Of a stretch of 64,000 bases of DNA, positions 8,804 through 18,630 are shown one piece after another (position 1 is the stretch's first letter; the number at the start of each line of letters is the position of its first letter). Origin of the DNA: Spirosoma fluviale (GTDB lineage: Bacteria > Bacteroidota > Bacteroidia > Cytophagales > Spirosomataceae); the NCBI GenBank assembly GCA_945901025.1, contig CAMDJW010000006.1, positions 62,001 to 126,000 on the forward strand, written 5' to 3'. The translations under genes were made by a program, and so were the position numbers. Below the pieces are notes generated by a model. The model did not search any database and was not told where the DNA came from. It saw only the letters and a list, made by a program, of their open reading frames with translations.

Positions 8804-10666
8804 TTATTTTTCTGAAAGCTCTAGCCATCTGGCTTCTTTTTCTTCCTGAGCGTTTTTAATTTCTTCAATTTGAGTGGCCCATTGGCTTAATATTTGAAAG
8901 TCCTCATGACCTGCATTCAATTGTTCAATGAGGCTTTGTTTTTTAAGTTCAAGGTCTTGTATTTCTATTTCTAATGTTTCAAATTCCTTTTGTTCTTTGA
9001 AACTTAGTTTACTCACCTTGGTTTTTGAATTCTCCGTGGTTGGCGCTTTCACGGGACTAGGTTTATTGGCCCCCGAATTATTTTCTGTTTGATTCTCCAA
9101 TGAAATTCGATAATCAGTATAATTTCCATTAAAGAACTTAACTTCCCCTTCTCCTTCCACTAGGATTAATTGGTCCACCAAATTATCCATGAAATAGCGA
9201 TCATGTGAAACCAAAAGAAGACAACCTTGAAACTCCGATAAAAAATCTTCCAGGAGTTGGAGTGTATCTAAATCCAGGTCATTGGTCGGCTCATCCAAAA
9301 TTAAAAAATTCGGATTTTTGACCAACACACGCATGAGTTGTAAACGCTTTTTTTCACCACCAGAAAGTTTCTCTACACGCGTATATTGCTGAGCGGTAGG
9401 GAATAAAAATTTACTTAAAAATTGGCTCGGACTTAGCGATTCATTTTTACCGTAAGGGATAACTTCTGCTATTTCCGTGATGGTATCGATGACTCTTTGC
9501 TCAGGCTTGAAATCAAAAGGAATTTGGGTATAATAACCAATCACTAATGTTTCACCTGGATCGATGGTTCCAGCATCTGGTTTTTCTAAACCGGTAAGGA
9601 GTTGGAGAAATGTGGTTTTTCCTGCCCCATTTTTGCCAACGATTCCTATTCGGTCCTTTTTCTTAAAGGTATAAGTAAACTCATTGATGATTTTTTTGTC
9701 CCCCCACGCTTTTTGAAGCCCGTTGATTTCAATGATTTTATTTCCTAGTCGGGACATTTGAATGTTTAGCTCCAATTTGCTGTCATCCAGTTTCTTGTGA
9801 GCCATTTCATCGATTTCAGTAAATGCATCGATTCGGTATTGCGCTTTGGTTCCCCTTGCTTTTGGTTGCTTACGCATCCATTCGAGTTCCTTGCGGTACA
9901 GGTTTTTTGCTTTGGATATGCTACTCGCCTCTGATGCTTCTCTTTCGGCCTTCTTTTCTAAGAAATAGGCGTAATTGCCCTCGTAGGTATATAGGGCGCC
10001 TAAGGCAAGCTCAAACATTTTATTGCATATTTTATCTAGAAAATAGCGGTCGTGTGAGACGACTAAAACGGTCACATTGGGGCCTGAAAGAATTCCTTCC
10101 AGCCATTCAATCGTTTCAATATCCAAGTGATTGGTAGGCTCATCCAAGATCATGATGTCTGGACTTTCAATCAATAATTTGGCCAGTGAAAGTCGTTTCT
10201 TTTGACCTCCGGAAAGCGTGGATACTTTTTGGTCTCCATCGGGAATGCCTAACCTAGTAATGATTTGTTTAGCCCTTGCCTCATAATCCCAAGCATTGTT
10301 TAATTCCATTAAGGCAAAGGAGTCTTCTAACTCCTTAGGGTCGCCTGAAAGCATGGCCTTTTCATAGGCTTTAATGGCAACGGCGGATGGTAAATCATCT
10401 GAAAAAAGGTAATTTAGGACCTCTTCTTTTTCAGAAAAAACGGGATTTTGCGGTAGGTATCCGACACGTATACCTTTACGGATGGATATTTTTCCATCGT
10501 CAGGCGTTTGCATTCCCATCAATGTTTCCATTAATGTAGTTTTACCGGTTCCGTTTTTGCCAATGAGGGCTACTTTTTCACCTTTTTGTAGGCCAAAGAA
10601 CAGACTTTTAAAGATCCATCTTTCTCCGATGTTGCGTGAAACATTTTCCGCCGATAAGTAATTCAT
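8804..10666 (-). CDS. ABC-F family ATP-binding protein (Uup/EttA-like)
   Basis: Two ABC cassettes (GKNGTGKTTLME, LSGGQKKRLSLAK; GKNGAGKTTFLQ, LSGGEKKRLQLMR), no TM domain, C-terminal coiled coil. Confidence 0.93.
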   Translation of the reverse strand: MNYLSAENVSRNIGERWIFKSLFFGLQKGEKVALIGKNGTGKTTLMETLMGMQTPDDGKISIRKGIRVGYLPQNPVFSEKEEVLNYLFSDDLPSAVAIKAYEKAMLSGDPKELEDSFALMELNNAWDYEARAKQIITRLGIPDGDQKVSTLSGGQKKRLSLAKLLIESPDIMILDEPTNHLDIETIEWLEGILSGPNVTVLVVSHDRYFLDKICNKMFELALGALYTYEGNYAYFLEKKAEREASEASSISKAKNLYRKELEWMRKQPKARGTKAQYRIDAFTEIDEMAHKKLDDSKLELNIQMSRLGNKIIEINGLQKAWGDKKIINEFTYTFKKKDRIGIVGKNGAGKTTFLQLLTGLEKPDAGTIDPGETLVIGYYTQIPFDFKPEQRVIDTITEIAEVIPYGKNESLSPSQFLSKFLFPTAQQYTRVEKLSGGEKKRLQLMRVLVKNPNFLILDEPTNDLDLDTLQLLEDFLSEFQGCLLLVSHDRYFMDNLVDQLILVEGEGEVKFFNGNYTDYRISLENQTENNSGANKPSPVKAPTTENSKTKVSKLSFKEQKEFETLEIEIQDLELKKQSLIEQLNAGHEDFQILSQWATQIEEIKNAQEEKEARWLELSEK

Positions 10667-10689
10667 ACGATTGTGTTAGTTGAATTCAA

Positions 10690-11562
10690 TTAAGAATTCG
10701 ATTCAAGGGCTTCTTCCCTCATTTTTTTTCTTAGGACTCTTCCAGATACCCAGATACTGATTTCATACAATCCTAAAAGTGGAAATGCCACTAATAGTTG
10801 TGAAATCACATCAGGTGAAGGGGTGATGATCGCTGCGACAATTAAGATCACAATCATCGCATGCTTTCTATATTCCCTCATGAAAGAAGGAGTTAGAATA
10901 CCTACTTGGGATAACACAAAAGCCACCATGGGAAGCTGGAATGTTAATCCACACGCAAGTGTAAGCATGGACAATAAAGAGATATAATCATTAACGTCAA
11001 ATTGATTTTGAATCGTTGCATCCAATTTAAAATTGGCTAGGAAGTTGATCGCCATAGGAGCTACCACATAATAACCAAAGGAAACCCCCATGAAAAATAA
11101 GGTGGATACCCAGAAAACAGCTCCCTTGGCAGCTTTTAATTCCTTGTTTTTTAAACCGGGCTTAATAAATCTCCAAAGCTCAAAAAATGCATACGGGAAA
11201 GAAAACAATAGGCCCACAATAATGGATTGAGTCAATGCCATCATAAACTGACCCGAAACCTCTCTACTTTGTAAGATGAAGTCCGCTTTTTGCATGCATA
11301 AACTACTCCAACCCGTGATGTCGGCTAAATGACAAAGCACTAAATTGGTCGCAAAATCGACTTTCGTTGGCCCCATGATAATGGTACCAAAAATCTCATT
11401 TCTAAAAATCCATGCGGCAATCGTAAAGATCAAAATCGCAGCGATGGATCGCATGATGTGCCAACGTAACTCCTCTAAATGGTCTAGAAACGACATTTCA
11501 GTCCCATCTTTCTCTTCTACGTCGTCATCAAAATCATTTTCCCAGTCTTGGTCTGTGGCCAT
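10690..11562 (-). CDS. tatC: Twin-arginine translocase subunit TatC
   Basis: 'MSFLDHLEELRWHIMRS', 'YAFFELWRFIKPGL', 'GLTFQLPMVAFVLSQVGILTPSFMREYRKHAMIVILIVAAIITPSPDVISQL'. Confidence 0.96.
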   Translation of the reverse strand: MATDQDWENDFDDDVEEKDGTEMSFLDHLEELRWHIMRSIAAILIFTIAAWIFRNEIFGTIIMGPTKVDFATNLVLCHLADITGWSSLCMQKADFILQSREVSGQFMMALTQSIIVGLLFSFPYAFFELWRFIKPGLKNKELKAAKGAVFWVSTLFFMGVSFGYYVVAPMAINFLANFKLDATIQNQFDVNDYISLLSMLTLACGLTFQLPMVAFVLSQVGILTPSFMREYRKHAMIVILIVAAIITPSPDVISQLLVAFPLLGLYEISIWVSGRVLRKKMREEALESNS

Positions 11563-11570
11563 ATGCTATC

Positions 11571-12863
11571 TTATAAATAAAGTGGGAATTGTTTAACCCA
11601 CTCGTTAACTTCTCCTTTAATCTGTTTTAAAACAGATTCATTATCATGGTTCATGAGGGCTTTGTCGACCATGTCAACAATCTGGCTCATGTCATTTTCT
11701 TTTAATCCACGTGTGGTCATTGCAGCGGTACCCACTCGCATTCCTGAAGTCACAAATGGCGATTTATCATCAAATGGAACCATGTTTTTATTGATGGTAA
11801 TGTCCGCTTGAATTAATGTGTTCTCAGCTAATTTGCCACTTAAACCTTTGGGTCTTAAGTCAATCAGCATTAAATGATTGTCAGTCCCGCCCGAAATAAT
11901 ATCATATCCTTTGCTTAAAAAAGCTTTTGCCATCGCTTGCGCATTCGATTTAACTTGTTGGGCATATTGTCCAAATTCAGGAGTCAATGCCTCTCCAAAT
12001 GCGATCGCTTTTGCTGCAATAACGTGCTCTAAAGGACCTCCTTGTGTTCCAGGAAATACAGCACCATCAAGACAAGCCGACATCATTTTTAATTCACCCT
12101 TCATCGTTTTGAATCCAAAAGGATTCTCGAAATCATTCCCCATCATAATTAAACCACCACGAGGTCCTCGTAAAGTTTTATGTGTGGTTGTCGTTACAAT
12201 ATGGCAATGCTGCATCGGGTCGTTCAATAAACCCTTCGCGATTAAAGCGGATGGATGTGAAATATCAGCTAATAATATGGCACCTATTTTGTCTGCAATA
12301 GCTCTTAAACGGGCATAATCCCAATCACGAGAATAGGCGGAAGCTCCACAAATTAATAATCTAGGATTTTCTTTCAAGGCAGTAGCCTCTACTTTATCCC
12401 AATCAATTAAACCTGTTTCTTTTTCAACGCCATAAAAAAAGGCTTGAAAATATTTACCTGAGAAGTTGACCGGCGACCCATGAGAAAGGTGTCCCCCATG
12501 TGCCAAATCAAATCCTAAAATTTTATCTCCTGGATTTAAAAACGATAAAAAAACGGCTGCATTTGCTTGCGCGCCCGAGTGAGGCTGCACATTAGCCCAT
12601 GTGGCACCAAATAATTTTTTGGCACGTTCGATGGCAATTGTTTCTACGACATCGACTACCTCACAACCTCCATAATATCTTTTTCCAGGTAAGCCTTCTG
12701 CATACTTATTAGTCAAAACACTTCCTTGTGCCTCCATTACCTGAGGGGAAGTAAAGTTTTCCGAAGCAATTAATTCGATGCCGAATTCTTGTCTGTGTGC
12801 TTCTTCGCTAATTAATGAAAAAATTTCAACGTCTCGCTGGGTGGGAAATGTGCTAGCAGCCAT
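11571..12863 (-). CDS. glyA: Serine hydroxymethyltransferase
   Basis: '[43 protein letters not shown]' and PLP-lysine region '[15 protein letters not shown]'. Confidence 0.98.
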   Translation of the reverse strand: MAASTFPTQRDVEIFSLISEEAHRQEFGIELIASENFTSPQVMEAQGSVLTNKYAEGLPGKRYYGGCEVVDVVETIAIERAKKLFGATWANVQPHSGAQANAAVFLSFLNPGDKILGFDLAHGGHLSHGSPVNFSGKYFQAFFYGVEKETGLIDWDKVEATALKENPRLLICGASAYSRDWDYARLRAIADKIGAILLADISHPSALIAKGLLNDPMQHCHIVTTTTHKTLRGPRGGLIMMGNDFENPFGFKTMKGELKMMSACLDGAVFPGTQGGPLEHVIAAKAIAFGEALTPEFGQYAQQVKSNAQAMAKAFLSKGYDIISGGTDNHLMLIDLRPKGLSGKLAENTLIQADITINKNMVPFDDKSPFVTSGMRVGTAAMTTRGLKENDMSQIVDMVDKALMNHDNESVLKQIKGEVNEWVKQFPLYL

Positions 12864-13036
12864 GTAATAAATGTGGATTGAATTTCGTTTTAAAAAGTTT
12901 AAAATTACGAATTTTTAACGGAATAGAAAAACGATCATTCCCCATTTTTGAATAAATATCCCATGAGGTTCCGCTATTTTTTGTTAATTTTGATTCTTTA
13001 AAAAATAAGGGCGGGGCGCTTTTAAAATTATAGAGA

Positions 13037-15010
13037 ATGAAACTGAAATTAATCATTTTGCTTTTCTTGGGTTTTGTGGGATTTACTGGCATGGCCCAAA
13101 AAATCACTCCGGCTAAATGGTCATGGACTTTGTCGCCAACGAACCCTACGGTGGGCCAGACGGCTGAAATTATATTTAAAGTAAAAATCGATAAAGGCTG
13201 GTACTTATATTCATCCGATTTCGACAAGGAATTGGGGCCTGTAGTTACGACCATTAAGATCAAAGAAAACCTTGGAGTATCTGTTGACGGACCTCTACGA
13301 GCCATCAATCCACATTCAAAATTCGATAAAGAGATTTGGAACGGAACGTACACCTATTTCACGGAGGAAGCGGAATTTCGACAAACTGTAAAAATCACCT
13401 CAGATTCTTGGAAGATTGACGGATCTTACGATTCGCAAACATGTTCGAATGAGAGCGGTTTGTGTGTGCCAATTAAAGGCCCATTTCTGATAAGTTCTAA
13501 CCTAAGCGGATCTTCTACTCCAGAAGATTCAAAAAAAAAAGCCTCTAATTCAACCGCAAAAATAATAGTACCAGAGGACGATCAGTCTTTATGGCAGTTT
13601 TTTTGGTTGGCGATGGGCGCTGGTTTGCTGGCCTTACTGACGCCTTGTGTCTATCCTCTAATTCCTATGACGGTTAGTTTTTTTACGAAACAACAAGGAG
13701 GCAAAAAACTGGCTTTTCTTTATGGTTTCTTCATTGTCCTCATTTATGTCTTCTTTGGCACCATTTTAGCATTTTTTGCGGGGGCTAGTTTTGCTAATTT
13801 TTTAAGCACACATTGGATTCCAAATCTTTTGTTTTTTGTCATTTTTATTCTTTTTGGTATTTCCTTTTTGGGTGCATTCGAAATTGTGTTGCCTTCTAGT
13901 TTGGTTAACAATGTAGATGCGAAATCTGATAAAGGAGGATTGTTAGGGGTATTCTTCATGGCATTTACGCTGGTTTTAGTGTCATTTTCTTGTACGGGAC
14001 CATTAGCCGGATCCATATTAATTGCCTCATCTCAGGGAGTATTTCTGAAGCCCATTATTGGCATGCTAGGGTTCTCATTAGCCTTCGCCATTCCATTTAC
14101 CATATTTGCTATTTTCCCAGGATTCATGCAAAAAATGCCTAAATCTGGCAATTGGATGAATGAAGTCAAAGTGGTGTTAGGCTTTTTAGAAATTGCCTTA
14201 GCCTTTAAGTTTTTAAGTGTGGCCGACCAGGTGTATCATTGGCATTTATTGGATCGCGAAATATTTCTAGCTATTTGGATTGCTATATTTACCGCATTAA
14301 CCTTGTATTTATTTGGTAAGATTTCCTTGCCTCATGATGGACCTAGCGGGAAATTATCTGTTCCCCGTGCGCTTTTTGCCACGGCTTTTCTTGCCTTCGT
14401 TATTTATTTAACTCCAGGAATGTTTGGCGCTCCATTAAAGGGTTTATCTGGTTGGTTGCCTCCCATGTCAAGCCAGGACTTTAAGGGTACTTCGCAGGTA
14501 AATGATCCAAATGCCGATGCATCAAAAACTTCTTCCTCGGTTAAATACAGCGAATTTTTAAAACTACCTTTGGGGCTCAATGGATTTTTTGATTTTGATG
14601 AAGCCAAAGCTTATGCTCAGAAAGTAGGCAAGCCCTTGTTTATCGATTTCACTGGACATGGTTGTGTAAACTGCAGGAAAATGGAGGAATATGTGTGGTC
14701 TGACCCAGCAGTATTGTCCATTCTGAAAAATGATTATGTCATCGTCGCGCTTTATTGTGATGACAAAACGGAACTCCCGGAAAATAAATGGTATGTTTCA
14801 AAAGTCGATGGCCAAGAAAAAAAGACCTTGGGAGATCAAAATTTAGATTTTCAAATTTCTCGATTTAATTCAAATGCCCAACCTCATTATGTTCTGTTAG
14901 ACCCTAGAAAGGACGCTGCTCCTATGGTTCCACCCGTCGCTTTTGATGCGGATATTAATCATTTTATTTCGTTTCTTAAAAAAGGAATTGACGCCTATAA
15001 ATCAAAGTAA
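13037..15010 (+). CDS. Thiol:disulfide interchange protein DsbD-like (cytochrome c biogenesis transmembrane + thioredoxin domain)
   Basis: N-terminal DsbD-alpha-like domain, central 'LLALLTPCVYPLIPMTVSFF', C-terminal thioredoxin 'FIDFTGHGCVNCRKMEEYVW'. Confidence 0.93.
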   Translation: MKLKLIILLFLGFVGFTGMAQKITPAKWSWTLSPTNPTVGQTAEIIFKVKIDKGWYLYSSDFDKELGPVVTTIKIKENLGVSVDGPLRAINPHSKFDKEIWNGTYTYFTEEAEFRQTVKITSDSWKIDGSYDSQTCSNESGLCVPIKGPFLISSNLSGSSTPEDSKKKASNSTAKIIVPEDDQSLWQFFWLAMGAGLLALLTPCVYPLIPMTVSFFTKQQGGKKLAFLYGFFIVLIYVFFGTILAFFAGASFANFLSTHWIPNLLFFVIFILFGISFLGAFEIVLPSSLVNNVDAKSDKGGLLGVFFMAFTLVLVSFSCTGPLAGSILIASSQGVFLKPIIGMLGFSLAFAIPFTIFAIFPGFMQKMPKSGNWMNEVKVVLGFLEIALAFKFLSVADQVYHWHLLDREIFLAIWIAIFTALTLYLFGKISLPHDGPSGKLSVPRALFATAFLAFVIYLTPGMFGAPLKGLSGWLPPMSSQDFKGTSQVNDPNADASKTSSSVKYSEFLKLPLGLNGFFDFDEAKAYAQKVGKPLFIDFTGHGCVNCRKMEEYVWSDPAVLSILKNDYVIVALYCDDKTELPENKWYVSKVDGQEKKTLGDQNLDFQISRFNSNAQPHYVLLDPRKDAAPMVPPVAFDADINHFISFLKKGIDAYKSK

Positions 15011-15012
15011 AT

Positions 15013-15459
15013 ATGTCTTGGGGAGCCTATTCAGGAGTAATGATTGCCACAGGATTAAAATTTATTGCCGGGCCAATAACCGGATTTGGCCTTGGATTAA
15101 CCTGGTATGAAACGGTTATTTTTACTTGGATTGGAGCCATGCTGACGATCTCACTCACCTTGAGCATGGGCAAATTAGTCATCGGTTTTATCAGTCGATT
15201 CAGAAAGAAGAAAGCTATTTTATTTTCAAAGCGAGTGCGTTATGCCGTTCAGATCTGGCAAAAATTCGGCATTAAAGGGATTGCAGCGCTTACTCCACTT
15301 ATTTTTACGCCGATTGGCGGAAGTCTATTAGCTTTATCTTTTAAGGTTTCTTTGCCGCGAGTCCTCTTTTTTATGGCCATTTCATCCCTATTGTGGGCCT
15401 TGTTATATACGGGGGCGATTTACCAACTTACTTTTATTCGCGAGTGGTTTGGGCAATAA
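15013..15459 (+). CDS. Small hydrophobic multi-TM membrane protein of unknown function
   Basis: 148 aa, 3-4 predicted hydrophobic segments, starts 2 nt after the DsbD stop, followed by a terminator hairpin. Confidence 0.7.
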   Translation: MSWGAYSGVMIATGLKFIAGPITGFGLGLTWYETVIFTWIGAMLTISLTLSMGKLVIGFISRFRKKKAILFSKRVRYAVQIWQKFGIKGIAALTPLIFTPIGGSLLALSFKVSLPRVLFFMAISSLLWALLYTGAIYQLTFIREWFGQ

Positions 15460-15460
15460 A

Positions 15461-15481
15461 AAAGCCGGATAAACCGGCTTT
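15461..15481 (+). terminator. Intrinsic terminator hairpin
   Basis: aaagccgg-ataaa-ccggcttt directly after the 15459 stop. Confidence 0.75.
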
Positions 15482-15501
15482 AAAATATGGGATGGGAAAG
15501 A

Positions 15502-15750
15502 CTAATTTCCTTGATTGATACTTTTTCCACTAAACATTTTCTCGCGAAGTGCGTTCGCTTTTAACTCTAATTCCGGCTTAGCGTCATATTTATTTTTTAA
15601 CTGAACCGCTGCACTATCTGGATGAACTCCATAAACATAAGCCTCGCCTTCATTTAAATCTTTTTGCTTGATGGTATTGTTCTTTTGATAGTCACAAGCC
15701 GTCGCCATAAAGGCTAAAGCTATAATCGGAAGTAATTTTTCTAATTTCAT
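15502..15750 (-). CDS. Small lipoprotein, hypothetical
   Basis: 82 aa with lipobox-like 'LLPIIALAFMATACDYQ'. Confidence 0.7.
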   Translation of the reverse strand: MKLEKLLPIIALAFMATACDYQKNNTIKQKDLNEGEAYVYGVHPDSAAVQLKNKYDAKPELELKANALREKMFSGKSINQGN

Positions 15751-15826
15751 TCTCTTGTTAGGACAAATTGTTAGTACAAAAATAAGGCCAAATTTTGTAT
15801 TAAAAAAGTCTATAAGCTTCTAAGTC

Positions 15827-17557
15827 TTAGCTTTCCTCTAAATTTTTGATTTTCTCTGATAAAAATGACATTAATTCGGCGATATACCCCTCGCTAAAAT
15901 TAAATTCGATCCCTGCTTTTGCATAAATTGATTTGATAGGTTCTGTGTAACCTACTGATAGTGCCTCCAAATAATTAGCTAGTGCAAGTTGTGGGTTTTG
16001 GCAATAATTTCTCCAAACCGCCAATGCACCTAATTGAGCTATCGCATATTCGATGTAATAAAACGGCACTTCGTATAAATGTAATTGCTTTTGCCAAACA
16101 TGGGATTTTATTTCTTCTAATCCGGTCCAATCAGTCATCTGATCCGCAAATCTGGCCAATATTTCATTCCATTTTTCTTCTCTTTGAGTTAAGGTATGGT
16201 CAGGATTTTCATAGATCCAATGTTGGTATGCATCGATCGTCGCCACCCAAGGCAAGGTTTCTAGAATATCTTCCAAGTGTTTTATTTTGGCTCTTTTGGC
16301 ATCTTCCGGATTTTCAAAGTAGATATCCCATTCATCCATTGTGATTAATTCCATGCTCATGGAGGCAAGTTCAGCGACCTCCGATGGAAAATTTCGGAAT
16401 GCATTTAGGGAAAGTTCCTTCGTTAAAATGGAATGGACCGCATGTCCGCCCTCATGCAATAAAGTAACCATGTCTCGCACTTGGCCTGCGGCATTCATGA
16501 AGATAAAAGGAAAACCAGTTTCTTCTAAGGGGTAATTATATCCCCCAGGATTTTTACCTTTTCTTGAGTCTAAATCAAAGCGATCTAGTTTCACCATTTC
16601 TCTTAGACAATCTCCTAAAAATGGGTCGAGATTATCAAAAACCCGAATCGTTTTTTCTAATAACTCTTCTCCCGTTTTAAAGGGTTTCAATGGTTTGCGA
16701 CCTAAGGGGTCCACTGATTTATCCCAGGGTCTGAGCAAATCTAAACCCAATGCCTTTTTCCTTTTGGAGGCTAATTCATTTAAAATGGGTTTGATTGTTT
16801 TTTCTACGGCCTCATGAAACTCAAAGCAATCGGCCGGAGAATAGTCAAATCTACCTAGGCTTGCAAAAGAAAAATCCCTAAAATTTTCAAATCCAGCTTG
16901 TAGGGCAACTTTATTTCTCTTGCCTATTAGTTCACTATAAAGCGAATTTAATTCATCTTTGATACTGAGTCTTTTGGCCGCAACTTTCTGGTAAACGGAT
17001 TCTCTGATATCTCGATCGGTCGACTCTAAATAGGCGCTGGCTTGTTGGAGCGTCTTTTCCACCCCGTCAATTTCCACCATCAGCGCTCCGGTTAACGCAC
17101 CATATTGGGATTCTAAATTTTGTAATTCTGTAAATAAGGGGATGTTTTCCTCCCTAAAAATTTCAATTGATTTTCTGATGCTTCTCACCATAATCGAAAA
17201 GCCTTTCGTGTATACTTGGTCTGATAATCCGGAATCAATCACTTTTTTATTCCAAGCATCATCAAAGACAGAGGCATTGGGCATAATTTCATTGACAAAT
17301 TGCTGATAGCTTTTTTGTAAATTTTCGTTTTGATTGTCGCAGGACATTTTGATATAACGCCAAGCAAAATTTTCAGAAAGATAGCTTTCAAGCTCAGATC
17401 GGTTCTTGCAAAAATCCTCGAGTGAATTTAAATCAATAATTTCTTGTGCACTTAACTTTTCAAAATAGGGCAAAACACTTTCCCATGTGCTTAAAGAAAA
17501 GTCCTGGGGCAGTAAAGTTCGATGGATTATTTGAGGGGTGACCGTACGTTTTATCAT
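15827..17557 (-). CDS. M3 family oligoendopeptidase (PepF-like)
   Basis: Zinc metallopeptidase motif 'VTLLHEGGHAVHSIL' and M3 signature 'EVAELASMSMELI'. Confidence 0.94.
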   Translation of the reverse strand: MIKRTVTPQIIHRTLLPQDFSLSTWESVLPYFEKLSAQEIIDLNSLEDFCKNRSELESYLSENFAWRYIKMSCDNQNENLQKSYQQFVNEIMPNASVFDDAWNKKVIDSGLSDQVYTKGFSIMVRSIRKSIEIFREENIPLFTELQNLESQYGALTGALMVEIDGVEKTLQQASAYLESTDRDIRESVYQKVAAKRLSIKDELNSLYSELIGKRNKVALQAGFENFRDFSFASLGRFDYSPADCFEFHEAVEKTIKPILNELASKRKKALGLDLLRPWDKSVDPLGRKPLKPFKTGEELLEKTIRVFDNLDPFLGDCLREMVKLDRFDLDSRKGKNPGGYNYPLEETGFPFIFMNAAGQVRDMVTLLHEGGHAVHSILTKELSLNAFRNFPSEVAELASMSMELITMDEWDIYFENPEDAKRAKIKHLEDILETLPWVATIDAYQHWIYENPDHTLTQREEKWNEILARFADQMTDWTGLEEIKSHVWQKQLHLYEVPFYYIEYAIAQLGALAVWRNYCQNPQLALANYLEALSVGYTEPIKSIYAKAGIEFNFSEGYIAELMSFLSEKIKNLEES

Positions 17558-17570
17558 GTATATTTTTGTT

Positions 17571-18629
17571 TTAATCTAAATTAATCACAACCCCTTCACT
17601 CATCGGATGAGCCACACAGGTTAATATATATCCTTTTTTAATTTCATTATCGGTGAGTCCGTCTTCTTCGTCCATGATCACTTGTCCGCTGGTGCATAAT
17701 CCCATACAGGCCGTACACATTCCTGCTTGGCATGAATAAGGGATGTCGATATCCGCTTCCAAAGCAGCCTCTAATATAGTTTCACTCGGCAAGACGGTTA
17801 CAGTATGTGTTTTTCCTTCAAAGATCAAGGTAACTTCTTGGGATTTTAAGCTTCCATCTTCCTCTGCTTTTTCTGTTTCCTCGCTCACAGTAGATAAAAA
17901 TAATTCTTTTAAAATATGTTTTTCTGGGACATCAAACATGGCCAATGATTTTTCTACTTCGCTCATCATTCCAGCGGGTCCGCATAAATAATAAAAGGCC
18001 TTAGGTATGTCGATGCCAAACTCTTGTTTTAAATAAAAAACCATGGATGCTTGGTTGATACGCCCCTTAAAACCAGGCCATGTGTGAGAGGGCTGGCTGA
18101 TGACATGTATCAGTTTGAATCGGGAACTATGTTGGGATTCCAGGGATTCTAATGCTTTTTTGAAGATAATTTGTTGTTCATTTCTCGACCCATAAATCAA
18201 GTATATGTTAGCCTTAGGCTCGGAATGTAACACGGTTTTGATCATGGAGAACAAGGGAGTAATCCCAGATCCAGCAGCCACAAAAACATAGGTTTTGGTC
18301 GAATCAGCCTGGGGATCAATCAAGAAATTGCCCATGGGCTCGATGACTTCCAAACTATCGCCCACCTTTAAATGGTCACATAAATAGTTGGACACAAGGC
18401 CCCCTTCAATCCTTTTGACAGTAATGGCAGGCGAGGTATCCGTTTTAGGAGATGAGGAAAGTGAATAACTTCTCCTGATTTTTTGACCTTCTATTTCCGG
18501 AATAAGCGTAAAAAACTGACCCGATATATACGATATGGTATTATGTATCGGATGCCAAAAATGGATGGTTTTGGTGTCAACGGTTTCTTCCGTAATCTCC
18601 TTTATGGTCAAATGTAATCTCTGATTCAT
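17571..18629 (-). CDS. Ferredoxin--NADP reductase-type oxidoreductase with C-terminal 2Fe-2S domain (PaaE-like)
   Basis: FAD-binding 'RRSYSLSSSP', NAD-binding 'FVAAGSGITPLFSMIKTVL', plant-type [2Fe-2S] 'PYSCQAGMCTACMGLCTSGQV'. The internal Met (MNQRLHLT) is the likely start; the listed ORF opens at 18683. Confidence 0.9.
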   Translation of the reverse strand: MNQRLHLTIKEITEETVDTKTIHFWHPIHNTISYISGQFFTLIPEIEGQKIRRSYSLSSSPKTDTSPAITVKRIEGGLVSNYLCDHLKVGDSLEVIEPMGNFLIDPQADSTKTYVFVAAGSGITPLFSMIKTVLHSEPKANIYLIYGSRNEQQIIFKKALESLESQHSSRFKLIHVISQPSHTWPGFKGRINQASMVFYLKQEFGIDIPKAFYYLCGPAGMMSEVEKSLAMFDVPEKHILKELFLSTVSEETEKAEEDGSLKSQEVTLIFEGKTHTVTVLPSETILEAALEADIDIPYSCQAGMCTACMGLCTSGQVIMDEEDGLTDNEIKKGYILTCVAHPMSEGVVINLD

Positions 18630-18630
18630 A

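Noticed and set aside
11878-12318. 146-aa forward ORF opposite glyA
   Set aside because: Antisense shadow of serine hydroxymethyltransferase.
12853-13353. 166-aa reverse ORF spanning the glyA/dsbD divergent region
   Set aside because: Mostly antisense to the DsbD N-terminus; no domain, no signal peptide, low plausibility.
15982-16344. 120-aa forward ORF opposite the M3 peptidase
   Set aside because: Antisense shadow ORF of a clear metallopeptidase.
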